A DNA stretch of 64,000 nucleotides. Origin: Amphiura filiformis. Lineage: Eukaryota > Echinodermata > Ophiuroidea > Amphilepidida > Amphiuridae. A model generated the notes under the pieces. It ran no database searches. It was not told the DNA's origin and saw only the letters and a program-made list of their open reading frames with translations. This document shows, piece after piece, positions 32,846 to 44,909 of this stretch. The stretch spans positions 49,117,281-49,181,280 of the forward strand of contig NC_092644.1 in NCBI RefSeq assembly GCF_039555335.1, read 5' to 3'. How positions within the stretch are numbered: the stretch's first letter is position 1; each line of letters opens with the position of its first letter. Position numbers and translations under genes: made by a program.

Positions 32846-33162
32846 TATTAGTTTTGTTTAGTTTCTGTTTTTGAAAAAGCTAAAAAAAAAATACAAAAAA
32901 GTACAAAAAAAATACAAAAAAAAAATAAAAAAAAAAAAAACCACCCCCCTTCAGCCTTTTGAATTTAAGAGCTTAGGATTTTAGTATCTTTGCTCTCAAG
33001 CCACGTAGGCTGACAGTAAAAATGTTTACTCTACAATGGAGCAGTTAGATTATAATTGTCTCCCTTTAGTGGTAAACAAACATAAAATAATTGAGCTTAA
33101 GGTACAAGAAAACAAACAAACAAATATATAACATGAGAAAGTCCTGCAGCTTATTTCACTGA
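32846..33162. other. A-rich tract and spacer after the CRD gene
   Basis: A run of A with TAC interruptions at about 32881-32941 includes AATAAA and could serve as a polyadenylation region. The rest shows nothing recognisable. Confidence 0.4.
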
Positions 33163-33675
33163 CATTACAGTACATACTTATCTATAACTAGTTGTGGCGT
33201 GGTTTAACAGCTAGACATTACAGTAGAATATCTATGACCCTAGTTGCGCTGTGGTTTATCGGCGACACATTACAGTAGAACATATATGACCCAAGTTGCG
33301 CTGTGGCTTATCAGCTAGACAATACAGTATAATATATGACCCTAGTTGAGCTGTGGCTTATCAACTAGACATTACAGTAGAACATATATGACCCCAAGTT
33401 GCGTTGTAGCTTATCAGCTAGACAATAACAGTATAATATATATGACCCTAGTTGCGCTGTGATTTATCAGCGACACATTACAGTAGAACATATATGACCC
33501 AAGTTGCGCTGTGGCTTATCAACTAGACAATACAGTATAATATAAATGACCTAAATGTAGTTGAGCTGTGGTTTATCACCTGGACATTACGGTATAACAT
33601 AATTATATGACCCATGTTGCGATGTGGCTTATCAGCTAGGCAATACAGTATAATATGATCCGAGTTATACTAGGA
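33163..33675 (+). repeat. Satellite-like array, about 52-bp monomers in alternating types
   Basis: About nine and a half monomers run from CATTACAG to GCTAGA. Type A (CATTACAGTAGAACATATATG) and type B (CAATACAGTATAATATATG) alternate for most of the array, giving a higher-order period of about 104 bp. Shared sequence includes GACCC, AGTTGCGCTGTGG and TTATCAGCTAGA. Confidence 0.85.
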
Positions 33676-33734
33676 TTATTATATAAAGGTAGTTGCACAT
33701 ATAATAAGAAATAAGAAAAAATGTACATTACTAA

Positions 33735-34126
33735 ATCTCATAAAATCTCATTGTCTATACTATTGATATCTTTGATAAAACTGAATCTCACAAAATCTCA
33801 CTCATTCGCTCAGTGTAGACAGCAACTGTATGTACATTACTAAATCTCATAAAATCTCATTGTCTGTACTATTGATATCTTTGATAAAACTGAATCTCAC
33901 AAAATCTCACTCATTCACTAAGTGTAGACAGCAACTGTATCTCACTAAATCTCACTCCACTTTTTGTACACATAAAACTGTATCTCACTAAATCTCACTG
34001 CAGCATAATGGGCAGAAAGTTGAATAATACCAAGTCTCACTAAATCTCATTAAAAAATTGCAAAGTACAGAATGCTTGATCTCACTAAATCTCACTTTTC
34101 CAAAATAATGAGAGTAAGTGAGATTC
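33735..34126. repeat. Right array of TCTCACTAAATCTCAC doublets
   Basis: Eight doublets start at about 33735, 33786, 33845, 33895, 33940, 33983, 34035 and 34080, with one partial reversed copy near 34111. Spacing is 43-59 bp, as in the left array at 21834-22181, and most doublets have the same orientation. The first four lie in a 108-bp direct duplication (33726-33833 and 33834-33941). Immediately outside lies GTTCAGTTAGG, the inverse of the 11-mer that precedes the left array. Confidence 0.9.
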
Positions 34127-34339
34127 GGTTCAGTTAGGGTTTGTAAAAGGAAATCTAAAATTAAAAATTGCTCTTATGGGAGAACGAAATGGAGTAGAGA
34201 CTTGAAATTTTCAGGATTACTATTTCTCATATCAGTACACCAAAAAAAGAAAGAAATCCATTTTTTGATGGTGTGCCTGATTTGTTAAGTTGGCATGGAG
34301 TGACCCATCCATAGAATCTAGAACATTCGACGTCAGCTG

Positions 34340-34440
34340 CTCAAAATATTGGAAAAATATGCTCACCAAACATTGGGAAAGTACGCAAACCAATTCCCAG
34401 TAAAACGTGTGGGAAACTGAAAGTGCATAATCCCCGCTAG
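34340..34440 (-). repeat. Dispersed repeat, three copies in the window
   Basis: GTGTGGGAAACTGAAAGTGC with its 5' context (CAAACATT, GGAA, CAATTCC words) is shared with 37110-37230, and in the opposite orientation with 19748-19850. It is probably part of a DNA transposon; no complete copy is visible. Confidence 0.55.
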
Positions 34441-34635
34441 CACTGCGTACAGACAAGCTGTACTTTTTTTTACTGTGGAACCTAGAGTAGAGGAGCGTAT
34501 TTTAGAAGTACAGTCAACAGTACTGGGATGATCCCTGCTCTAAAAAAAAGTTTGAATAGCCTGTGACGTTCTTTATCATGCACACTGCATTAATGTTGAC
34601 CAGCACACAACCCAACTTGAAAAAAAAAGCAAGGG

Positions 34636-34712
34636 AATGTGCCGGCATGGGAATCGAACCCACAACCTTCCGATCTCTAGAAGGATGCCTTCGTTATCCA
34701 TTAGTCGGGATT
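34636..34712 (-). repeat. tRNA-derived SINE head (Arg-like), minus
   Basis: The minus strand has TAATGGATAACG like an A-box and GTGGGTTCGATTCCCA like a T-arm with B-box, in tRNA-Arg-like order, but the anticodon stem does not pair properly. A partly inverted second copy lies at 34855-35030 and shares the tail TGTTTAATTGTAACACTTTG. It is read as a SINE pair, not a tRNA gene. Confidence 0.6.
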
Positions 34713-34854
34713 TATGTTTTTAATCGTTGTCATGTTTAATTGTAACACTTTGGGTTGTATAAAACTTTTCATTCTTTCTTATTAAATATATTCAGTTTTC
34801 TCTTGTAGCGAGCAATTGTTCCCCATTGTGTTTAGTTGTTCTTGTACAAGATGC

Positions 34855-35030
34855 GTATCCCCATCCGTCTAGAGATAGGAAGGTCGTGGGTTCGATTCCC
34901 ATTGCTGCACATTCCCTTGTTTTTTGTCAAGTTGGGTTGTGTGCCGGTCGGGATTTGTGTTTATTTGTTGTCATGTTTAATTGTAACACTTTGGGTTGGT
35001 AAACTGTTCATTCTTTCTTCTAGCTAATAA
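34855..35030 (+). repeat. tRNA-derived SINE copy, plus
   Basis: Contains CTAGAGATAGGAAGGTCGTG, then GGGTTCGATTCCCAT, the tail CAAGTTGGGTTGTGTGCCGG and TGTTTAATTGTAACACTTTG. The matching sequence on the minus strand at 34600-34712 makes the pair an inverted duplication. Confidence 0.6.
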
Positions 35031-35038
35031 TAATAAAA

Positions 35039-36119
35039 TATATAATAATATCAAATGGTGCTAGTGCTACATATTGAAATACATTTTCTAAAGTACTGTT
35101 TTGAAGTAATGAATTGAAAAGCAATTCTTAATAATTAATATATGTAACTTGGTATGTTGGTACATGTAGTATACATGATGCAGAACCAGTTTTATGTTCA
35201 ATAATGGGAAGTTTTGTTAGTTTTAAGGCTTAATTTGCATAAAATTAGCATATCTTGCAGCGATGGCACAAATGAAGCTCAGATTTGATATATATTATAA
35301 TAAATTGTACATGGTAATATTTGCAATGTGATCTGTTTACCATAATAATAGCAACTTTATATTTGTTGAGAAGTGAATTATTAGTGTGATGTTGTTCAAA
35401 TGAACTTTAAAAAAATTAAAATAACATACTTAATGGATGTTCCATTTAATTGAAGGGGTAATTTTAATTGTTCTGTAATTTCGACCAGCCCTCAAATTAA
35501 GGATCTGAAGGGGCACAGCAACTTTTTTAGGGCAATTGCCTTGGATTTTCACTGAAAAGGCAAGGCAGCACAGCAGTTTGTAATATTTCAAGAGGGCATC
35601 ATGGCAACTGTTGAAAATTGAGAAGGGCACCAAGGCAATTTCTCAAAAGTGACAAAAACACACACAAACATATACATGTACATGTAGATGATTTTATAAT
35701 GAAGGGGCAGAGCTGGGGCACCTAAGGCAACTTCATTAGAGGGCACAGCAAGTGACTGCCTTGGGTAAAGCCTAAAGGACATATTTTGAGGGCATTACGG
35801 CAGTGGGGTTGGGTACCCACGGCAAAATGCCATGGGTGCCGTGGGTTAATTCAAGGGCTGATTTCGACCCTATGTCTCTTCAAGGAACACATACATGCAT
35901 GAATGTGTACATTTTCTATTGTAATGTTGCTAATAAAATATGACTACTTGAAAGAACACAATTCTTGTCTTTGTCATTTTTATGATAAACAATATTTTTG
36001 TTGAAGAGTAGGCCTACTTAATGCATGCAACAAGTATTAGTATCTAGTGAATCAATCCATGGTGAGGGATTTTTGTAACTTTAATTTAGGTTTGCAGTTT
36101 AGGAGCTTAATGAATTGTT
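35039..36119. other. No gene recognised
   Basis: AT-rich sequence. From about 35500 to 35850 AAGGCA, GGGCAC and TGCCTTGG words recur irregularly, but no unit length is clear. Confidence 0.4.
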
Positions 36120-36843
36120 AAGTTAGGCGTGCAGCCTAACTTATTTCTTTCTTGCCATTTCTTTCCTCTTTCTTCTTTCTTCTTTCTTTCTTCTCACAAT
36201 TTGCTACTTCTGCCACATCCTTGATCGGTTCGACCAAACTCAGTCACAAGCAGTATTGGGTAGCTGGCTACAAAAGTTATGGGCTGTTTAACGTCAAAGG
36301 TCATCCAGAGGTCACTGGGGTCAAAAAAGGTCATTTTAACCAAAAATGCTCCAATTGAGTTGAAATTTAAATGCAATGATCCTTGTGACATTCTAAACAT
36401 GTTTTAAAATTTATTTAAGGTCATTAAGGGGTCGTAAAGGGGTCAAAGGTCAAATTTTTCAAAATGCTCAAATTGAGCTTAAATTAAAATGCAATGATCA
36501 TTATGACATTCTTAACATTTTAAAAATATGTTAAAATTCATTTAAGGTCATTAAGGGGTCATAAAGGGGTCATAAAGGGGTCAAAGGTCAAGTTTTTTAA
36601 TATGCTCCAATTGAGCTGAAATTTAAATGCAATAATCCTTATGACATTTTTAACATTTTAAAAATATTTTAAAATTTATTTAAGGTCAATAAGGGGTCAA
36701 AGGTCAAGTTTTCAAAAAAAACAGCTTTCTATGATAAAGGTATATTAAAAAAGGCAATGAATGAAACAGTCTTATTAAAATCAATCCTATGTCCAACACA
36801 GTATTGCTGCTTGATCAGATCGTCACAGTCATCCGCCTAACTT
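36120..36843. mobile_element. Candidate element with AAGTTAGGCG ends and internal tandem repeats
   Basis: AAGTTAGGCG at 36120 and CGCCTAACTT at 36834 are inverted. The left end is itself a small palindrome (AAGTTAGGC/GCCTAACTT). The interior from about 36290 to 36720 is a tandem repeat of about 3.5 units of 119-138 bp marked by AATGCAATGATC and GGTCATTAAGGGGTC. A GTGCCCTT/AAGGGCAC hairpin follows at 36849. There is no coding region and no target duplication was identified. Confidence 0.5.
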
Positions 36844-36869
36844 ACCTCGTGCCCTTGCAAAGGGCACAG

Positions 36870-37554
36870 TTGCTCTAGTTTTAATTATATTTGTTTCCTA
36901 TTTGATGTACATGTATAAATATGATGGTTGAAAAAAGAAAATAATAATTATTAAAATGCATTTTAGTGTCCAAAAAGGCAAAATTATCGTCAGAAGTTCT
37001 GCAGCATTTGAATCGGGAATAATAATAACCGATATTTGTGATCAAAAACACAAAAGTTCAACTATGGACAAAAGACATTATTGCCAAACAGTATAAAATA
37101 GAAGATTTGATGTCAACTTGTCAAAATATTGAAGAAATGTAGGCCTACTCCCCAAAGCCAAACATTTGGTGAGTAGGCAAAATAATTCCTATTCAAATGT
37201 GTGGGAAACTGAAAGTGCATAATCCAGGCCAACACATGTAATTCATTCAGCATGACCAATAATATACATGTAAGTGTGTAGGGGTGTGCTTGTGCAGGGT
37301 TCACTCTTGTCGTATTTTGTCCCAATTTATCCATGTTTTTCAGCTTTGTGGATAACCTTAATGCTTCCTACTACCACCTAAAGTGAAGCTATACCCCCAT
37401 ATAGACGTACTTCAAGTGGTTTTTGTTTCAATATTGAGCCATCTTTGCTTTTTGTGTCCTAACTTTTACTTCGGCACACAACCAAGTCTGTTGAATTTTG
37501 CACCCTGGAAGCTGGCTGCCTCAGACATGGAGTAAACTTGCATCTGATCATCAG
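36870..37554. other. No gene recognised
   Basis: Apart from the dispersed repeat at 37110-37230 shared with 34340-34440, nothing is recognised. Confidence 0.4.
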
Positions 37555-37640
37555 ATAACGAGCGGGTAAGGAGGCCAAATCACAGCATGTGCCAAGAGAA
37601 CATGTTGCTACTTCCTAGATACACAAAGCGTATTTATTAT
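37555..37640 (+). mobile_element. LINE fragment
   Basis: GATAACGAGCGGGTAAGGAG and GAACATGTTGCTACT match 43091-43153, the 5' border of the LINE copy upstream of ZNF gene 4. The copy breaks off after CTAGATACAC. It is a short orphan fragment of the same family. Confidence 0.65.
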
Positions 37641-37699
37641 CATGAGTGTTTCCAAATTTATACCGTGTTTAAAAAATCAGAGTTGTAAGTTTTATTTCG

Positions 37700-38225
37700 T
37701 AATTCGACCTCTGGTGCTGGCTCAAGGATGTCTACTCTCTGTCTGCAATGTCAGTAGGCTGCATTCATCGCCTGTCATGCCTGTGTATGTGTGCAATAAT
37801 AGATTTTCAATTGATAATGAAACGTATGTGTACTCTGCATAATGTGAAATTTCCATAGATTTACGATCCAGGTCTTAATGCCTATCTTTGAATCAATGAT
37901 GCAATGCAGGGTTACAGCATACAGTGCAGGGCAATACATTCCAAAATAATTGTCAGCTGTTTCTACAGCAAATTTCAAAATCAATAAAAAATATTTATGA
38001 ATCCAAACAATCACACAACACCGTCCTGTTTCAGCACTCAAGGAAATAGTGAATATCCCACAATTCACCTGCTTTGACAGCTCTTATTTGAATAGATATC
38101 AAAGATATAATGGTCTGCTGTAGTATTATAATAATTGTTATGCTGGTTTCATACTTTCTGCCACATGCTGCTGAGCTGTGTGGTGCTTCATCATGCTGCT
38201 TGCTCTTTTCTGCAAGTGGAGCAGC
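37700..38225 (+). repeat. Duplicated 5' flank, matches 59990-60455
   Basis: Shares with 59990-60455 the blocks GCATTC.TCGCCTGTC, TAATGTGAAATTTCCATA, GATCCAGGTCTTA and ATAATTGTTATGCTGGTTTC, and the TTTCTGCAAGTGGAGCAG end, all in the same order. It lies 1.7 kb upstream of ZNF gene 3, and the other copy lies just upstream of ZNF gene 8. The match suggests that gene 8 was placed by a duplication joining this flank to another gene copy. Confidence 0.75.
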
Positions 38226-38540
38226 ACGCTGCCGAGCGGCAGCGGTATGATTGGGGGTGCTGCTTCAGAAACCCAATTGACCAAGTACAGCCCCCTGCGG
38301 CACACCAGATGTCACATCCAAGGTAGAAGATGGATTTCCTTCTAAGATGACTCTTTGTTCAAGGATAAAGCCAAGTCATTGGTGCCTAGGACCAGGGTGT
38401 GTCTTCTCTACCTGAAACCCCTAAGCCATGCTGGGAGTTGTGAAGAATAATATGGCTATCCAGATGACCTTTTTGTATGTGGTTGGTGAGGATATGCTCC
38501 ATTGGTTAGCAGTAAATGGATGTTAAAGAAATAGGTCTGT

Positions 38541-38787
38541 ATATGTGATGCGATCAAGCAAAATCAGTCGGAACTTTCTTATAGGATAATGAAAAACATT
38601 TACATAGCTGCATTTTGCAGAAACCCCATCGAAATTGAACAACCAGTTCCAAAGATATGAGCAATTAAAGAGTTCCCAAAACAGAAGGAAAAGCGTAGGA
38701 AATACATCCTTTGTCTGGCTACAAAATGTATATCTCAAAATCAATATTTCTGAGTTCCGACTGATTTTGCTTGATTGCATCACATAT
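38541..38787. mobile_element. 247-bp MITE with 36-bp TIRs
   Basis: ATATGTGATGCGATCAAGCA and the following AAATCAGTCGGAACT recur inverted at 38751-38787 with one or two mismatches. It is non-coding. 38226-38540 and 38788-39911 show no gene beyond the conserved 5' flank of ZNF gene 3 from about 39700. Confidence 0.75.
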
Positions 38788-39911
38788 TGTCAGGAAATTC
38801 TGTTTCCTTTTTTCAATTTTTTGTGATATATGATTCATAATCCTGCCTGATAGTATATCACTGCCACTGCCCTAGACTTCTCCGTAGTCCGCTTTCCCCG
38901 CCACTTGCCCATTTTGCATACTCTGGCTATTACATTTAAGCATAAAACTCTGATTTATATTGATTTGTGTGCAACTGATAGATTTTCACATCTGTATCTG
39001 ATCTTTTCAGTCACCGCACTCCCTCTGTTTGTTAGCTTCCCAAGTGGACTACTGACTTTGCCTTGCGGTTAAGATTTTTAACACGGGACTCTGGCCTAAC
39101 TAAAATTGGCCATGATGTAATGCATCTTTAAATGGATCTGCCTTGTCATTGGTCGCCCATATCTCGCTATGGTTTAAATCTTCCGGGCCCGCGCCATTAC
39201 CATTAACTTCACCGTACACAATTATCTGTGGTATTTATGGCGCTTTTGTGTTGTGTGAAAGTTAATCTCTCATCAAACATCGAGCACGTCTTGTACTATA
39301 CCATGCTTAGTACTTGTGGTTAATGGACTGATAAACAAGTATGATTGACAGTGTGTTTTTAGAGAGCAAAGTCCAGAGGGTAAAGTTCTGCTTAAAATAC
39401 AAAGTCCATAGTCGGATTTAGGGGTTCGCTATCAATAAACTGGTAGATTCCAAAATCAGAATTGTTCAGTATTACAGTGAGCCATTATAATTATGCAAGA
39501 TAATGTTGCATTCAATTACTTTTATTGTCACTATTCATCTGATATTTTAAACTCTTTATGACCATTTTACTATTGAATACTTTAATTTTAATAAACATCA
39601 GTATAATTTTGAGTTCAACGAAATGGGTTCATCATGACTAATAATAACATATTTTAATCAAATTCGACTATGGCATAGTCTACCACTGCCCCGGCATGAA
39701 GACTTTGAGGAAACAATGCTGAGATGATCGATGCAAGTTCTTCGGCACATTCCTTCAAAATCCTAGCTAGAATCTGGTCGGATTGTGTACATAAAGTATT
39801 GGGGATAATTGCTAATATGAATCCTATCAGTATTTAAAGAAACAAATGCCAGCCCAGATTTTTTAATTTATAATTCCTGGATTTTTTGTTTATACATGTA
39901 GATTACTTGCA

Positions 39912-41092
39912 ATGGAGACAATTTCTAAGTTCCAAACTTTCCGATGTCATTACTGCCAACGATGGTGGCACTGTTTTGATCAGTACAGAAAACACATAAG
40001 AAGACACAAGACAAGGCACAAGCATCATGGGATATTTCCTATGCAGATACAACAAACCGCTGGTGATAAACTAATTGATTGCACTCAGAGTGGGAAATGT
40101 TTTGTTCCGATGCCACATATGACAGAACACACAGGAGTTGACACAGGTGGCAAACCATATCAGTGCATGGAATGTGGGAAGTGGTTTATGTGGAAATCAC
40201 AGTTGACACAACACATGCGCATTCACACTGTTAAAAAACATTTCGTTGTACTGCCTGTGACCAGTGTTTTACATTGAAGAAAGAATTGACAGCACACACA
40301 GTTGTTCACACTGGTGATAAACCATTCCAGTGCACTGAGTGTGGCAAATGTTTTGCAAGGAAATCAGAGTTGACACAACACAAGCGCATTCACACTGGTG
40401 ACAAACCATTTCAGTGTATGGAATGTGGCAAGTGTTTTAGACAGAAGTCTCATTTGACACAACACACACTTGTTCACACTGGTGATAAACCATTTCAATG
40501 TGCGGAGTGTGACAAGTGTTTTGCAAGGAAATCAATTTTGACACAACACACACTCATTCACACTGGTGAAAAACCATTCCAGTGTATGGAATGTGGCAAG
40601 TGTTTTGCATCAAAATCAGAGTTGAAACGACATACAGTTGTTCACACTAGTGATAAACCATTTCAATGCACAGAGTGTGGCAATTGTTTTGCATGGAAAT
40701 CAGAGTTGACAAGACACACATGCATTCACACTGGTGATAAACTATTTCATTGTACAGAGTGTGATAAGTGTTTTGTATGGAAATCAGACTTGACAAGACA
40801 CACACACATTCACACTGGTGATAAGCCATTTCAATGCACTGTGTGTGGAAAGTGTTTTGCATTGAAATCATATTTGACAAAACACGAACTCATTCACACT
40901 GGTAAAAAAACACTCCAGTGTATGAAATGTGGCAAGTGTTTTGCAAGGAAATCAGACTTGACAAGACACGAACACATTCACACTAAACCATTTCAGTGCA
41001 CAGAGTGTGGCAAGTGTTTTGCAAGGATATCACGTTTGACAAAACACAAGCGCATTCACACTGGTGACAAACTATTTCAATGTACTGACTGA
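39912..41092 (+). pseudogene. C2H2 zinc-finger gene 3, one frameshift
   Basis: The ATG in METISKFQTF opens 121 residues: the N-terminal finger ([14 protein letters not shown], His pair HIRRH), one [11 protein letters not shown] spacer, a degenerate finger (second Cys replaced in CTQSGKCF) and one finger [11 protein letters not shown] single base is missing near 40238 (AAAAAACATTTCG against AAAAACCATTTCG in gene 4). The second frame (40274-41092) then carries a partial finger and nine full fingers, ending with the conserved C-terminal block, a HTKP short linker and FQCTD stop. The acceptor-like TTTATACATGTAG just before the ATG carries a small insertion relative to paralogs. Programmed frameshifting is unlikely; it is a recent pseudogene or a sequence error. 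Confidence 0.8.
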
Positions 41093-41099
41093 GCTTGAG

Positions 41100-41520
<421 letters not shown>

Positions 41521-41929
41521 AGGTGTTTTCCATCAATGTGAGACTTAATAGGACAGTACATTTAATATTCACACTTAGATATTTGGTATGGTATTACAGT
41601 AGCAGAGTATTGATATCACAATTGACACAATTTACATCCTATCCCCAATTGAAAGGTCTCTGGAGATCTATTGTGGTCATTTTAGGTACCAGTTTTGATG
41701 ATCCAAATAAATAGCCAAAATGGTATATTTGGTTTAGTTTTCCAGCTTTTTCCTTTGTATATTATAACTATAACTAGGCGGTTACCCGTATTTGGGGGTT
41801 CTCGGCTGGGTGCAATTACCTGGCTGATAGTGACTACCCACCAAGTTTCATGCCTATCCGACAATTTTTACTTATTTGACCTCATATGACCCCTGGTGAC
41901 CCCTAAATGACATTGATCAAGGGTCAAAT

Positions 41930-42730
41930 TAGTAAAAACTGTTGTATGAGCAAGAAACTTGGTGGGTACAGTCAACATTTAGAGTCTAATTTTGGAAGTT
42001 CATTTTGGGGTCAACCAGGGTCATCTGATATCAAATTAGTTAAAACTATCATATGGGCATGAAACTTGGTGAGTACAGTCAACATCTAGAGCCAAATTTT
42101 TGCGAGGTTATTTTGGGGTCACCCAGGGGTCATTTGAGGTCAAATGAGTAAAAACTGTCATCACGTGCATGAAACTTGGTGGGTACAGTCAACATTTAGA
42201 GCCAAATTTTTGGAAGGTCATTTTGGGGTCATCCGGGCTCACCCAGCGATCATCTGGGGTCAAATTGATAAAAACTCGTGTGGGCATGAAATTTGGTGGG
42301 TACAGTCAACATTTAGAGCCAAATTTTTTGAAGGTCATTTCAGTCAAAATGTCTGTCACATATTTGAGAAGGCTTTTCTCGGAAGTGGTATTGCATGTTG
42401 TGAAAAACTTTGGTGGAATACAATTGTTATGCAGTAGATTTCTGCACAAAATATGCAAATGAAGTACTAGTTAATTTGCATAATGTGCTAATGTACAGTG
42501 ATGGGACTTGGTGAAAAGGTGTATTGGGGTCAGGAAATTCTATGCTTTTTGAAAGGTCATTTTGGGTCATCTTAGGTCAAATTATTAATATTTGTCCTAT
42601 GGGCATGAAACTTGGTGGGTATTGTCACCATTTACAGCCAAAATTTTTGAAGGTCATCTGGGGTCACCCAGGAGTCATTGGAAGGTTGTTTTGGGGTCAT
42701 CCAGGTGTCATCTAAGGTCAAATTCAGTCT
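41930..42730 (+). repeat. About 115-bp tandem repeat
   Basis: The unit GCATGAAACTTGGTGGGTAC, AGTCAACATTTAGAGCCAAA, TTTTGGAAGGTCATTTTGGG starts at about 41943, 42058, 42168, 42286 and 42604, with spacing 110-118 bp for the first four. An inverted partial copy (CCACCAAGTTTCATGCCTAT) lies at 41839. Frames through the repeat are by-products. 42731-43092 shows nothing recognisable. Confidence 0.85.
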
Positions 42731-43092
42731 CCTCTTTTAAGCTTGAAGCTTTGTATCAACTTGTGAGTGCCACATCACTCCCTTTGGTGGAGGCATCACG
42801 GTTGAGGCACATGCGTTGAAAACTGCAACATCCGAGAACTGCGGTCCATCTTGTTCAACATGATTTGCGGCAAACAGCTTTTCATTCAGTTTTTTATGAG
42901 GATCGCTAAGGTTCGCATCCCGTTGAAGACCATTGGGGTTATAACGTGCAGGTAGCTACGGCAGCTTATTTAAAGCTACGTGCAGCCGTTTGACCAATCA
43001 AATTCAATTTAATCACATGATTGGGTCGTTAGCTGTGCATGGTATAGTGCTAGTTATCCTCTTTCACAATTATTATCTTGTAATTAATTTAT

Positions 43093-44787
43093 GGAATTAG
43101 ATAACGAGCGGGTAAGGAGGCCAAATCACACGTGCCACGTGAACATGTTGCTACTGCCTGGATACATACTTTGGATTTAGTTTTTACTCGCTCTGATGAA
43201 ACATTGTTGAAAGACTGCTATACAGAGGATAAACTTATGTCTGATCACTGTGTTATTTGTTTCACATTAGATTTACAAAAACCTAAACCCATGAAAATTG
43301 TTTCTACTCTTCATAAATATTGTGATATCGACAGTGTGAAGTTTGCAAAATCTCTTGATGAACTTATTTCTAATCAACCATCTCACATTCGTCATGATAG
43401 CACTGCCATGTTTGAGTGGTATGATTCTGGAATGAAATTTTACTTGATACATATGCTCCTTCTACAACTCGTGATACGCCTTGTTAAAAACCGCATGCCA
43501 TACTATAATGATTCAATTCACACTGCTGCGCCGTGAACGCCCGTCGAGCAGAAGCGAAAGTGGAGGAAATCTGGGTCTGAACTTGATCGTGAACTTTATT
43601 TAATTGAAAAACGTAATGTAAATGAACTCGCCATGTCTGCAAAACAAGCATTTTTCAAAGACAAACTTTCTACATGTTCAACAAAAGATGTCTATCGCAC
43701 AATTAACTCGCTTCTCAACAAACATGTTCAACAGCTACCATACTATGATTCTGCTGCAGACCTTGCCACAGGGGTAGCGCTAGAACTAAACTCTCCAGTG
43801 TCCGCAGGGACCCCCGAACTTGCAGATAATTAAAAAGTAGGGGGTCCGGAGTAGAGTTTTGTGAGTCCGAGTTGCAAAAATATAGCATAAATAATATGTC
43901 TGCAATAGCGCTAGATTGAAAAACTGGGGGTCTGCAGGGACCCCTATACTTGCAGACAATTTAAAAACAGGGGGTCCGAACTCTATTTTGGTGGGTCCGG
44001 GACCCCAAAAAGCGACCTAGCGCTACCCCTGCCTTGCCAATCAATTCTCCTCATATTTTGTAAATAAGATTGTAAATATCAGAATGAAACTAGACAGTCA
44101 AAATGTTAATGTTCCTGATCGCTTTTGTGACTCTTCTTGTGAAAATATTCAACCACTTGAAGTGTTTAGGCCAACTACTGATGAAGAAATATTGAAAATC
44201 ATCATGTCATCACCAAGCAAAACCAGTCGGTTGGATCCCATCCCAACATGGTACCTCAAAGCCAAACATCTACCTCAACTTCTTCCAGTGCTAACTGATA
44301 TTGTTAATGTTTCTCTTTCTACCGCAGTCTTTCCAAAAGGAGCTCATTCTGCAATTATAAGGCCGCTCCTTAAAAAGCCAACTCTGGATCAAAATGTTCT
44401 CAAAAACTACAGACCTGTTGCCAACATAACTTTTGTTGGCAAATTAATTGAAAAAATTGCATGCTCACATCTAACAGAACATATGGATTTAAACCACCTT
44501 GCGGATCCTTGCCAATCAGCTTACAGACCACTGCACAGCACTGATTCAGCACTTATAAAAGTAAAAAATGACATTATGTTTTCAATTGATGCTAACAGAG
44601 CTGTTCTTCTTGTATTATTGGACTTGTCAGCTGCCTTTGACACAATTGATCACAACATCTTAATTTCTCATCTTTCTAAGCGAATTTGTGTCAAAGGACC
44701 CGCATTAAACTGGTTTCGTTCATATCTTGCTGATTGGTCTACCCAAGTGGATATAGCAGGTCAACTCTCAGAGCCAATTATCTCTCT
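43093..44787 (+). mobile_element. CR1/L2-type LINE, 5' and 3' truncated
   Basis: Frame 43132-43536 holds the end of an apurinic endonuclease (TLDLVFTRSD then LMSDHCVICFTL, with the SDH motif). Frames 43633-43768 and 44032-44787 are linker and reverse transcriptase: KNYRPVANITFVGKLIEK, QSAYRPLHSTDSAL and the catalytic LLDLSAAFDTIDH of motif A. Sequence stops before the YxDD motif, where it joins the ZNF leader at GGAATCTGGTCGG (44788). A hAT MITE sits in the linker at 43769-44031. The LINE has replaced the upstream flank of ZNF gene 4. Confidence 0.85.
43769..44031. mobile_element. hAT-type MITE inside the LINE
   Basis: Perfect 15-bp TIRs CAGGGGTAGCGCTAG and CTAGCGCTACCCCTG; CCTTGCCA flanks both (43761-43768 and 44032-44039). 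Removing the insert with one duplication rejoins the LINE frame as AADLA then NQFSSYFVNKI, confirming the boundaries. The interior repeats GGGGGTCC words and is non-coding. Confidence 0.93.
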
Positions 44788-44909
44788 GGAATCTGGTCGG
44801 ATTGTGTACACTATTGCTAATATGAATCCTATCAGTATTTAAAAAACAAATGCCAGCCCAAACTTTAAAAGTTATAATTTCTGGATTTTTTGTTTATAGA
44901 TTACTTGCA

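Noticed and set aside
21834..34126. CRISPR-like arrays of regular repeats and spacers
   Set aside because: The DNA is eukaryotic, the repeats are 16-base imperfect doublets, one is reversed, spacers vary in length and no cas genes exist.
34636..34712. Functional tRNA-Arg gene
   Set aside because: B-box and T-arm are good but the anticodon stem does not pair and a partly inverted second copy with a common tail exists, so it is a SINE.
36152..36400. Short frames on both strands near the CTTT-rich tract
   Set aside because: They follow low-complexity and tandem repeat sequence and have no domain.
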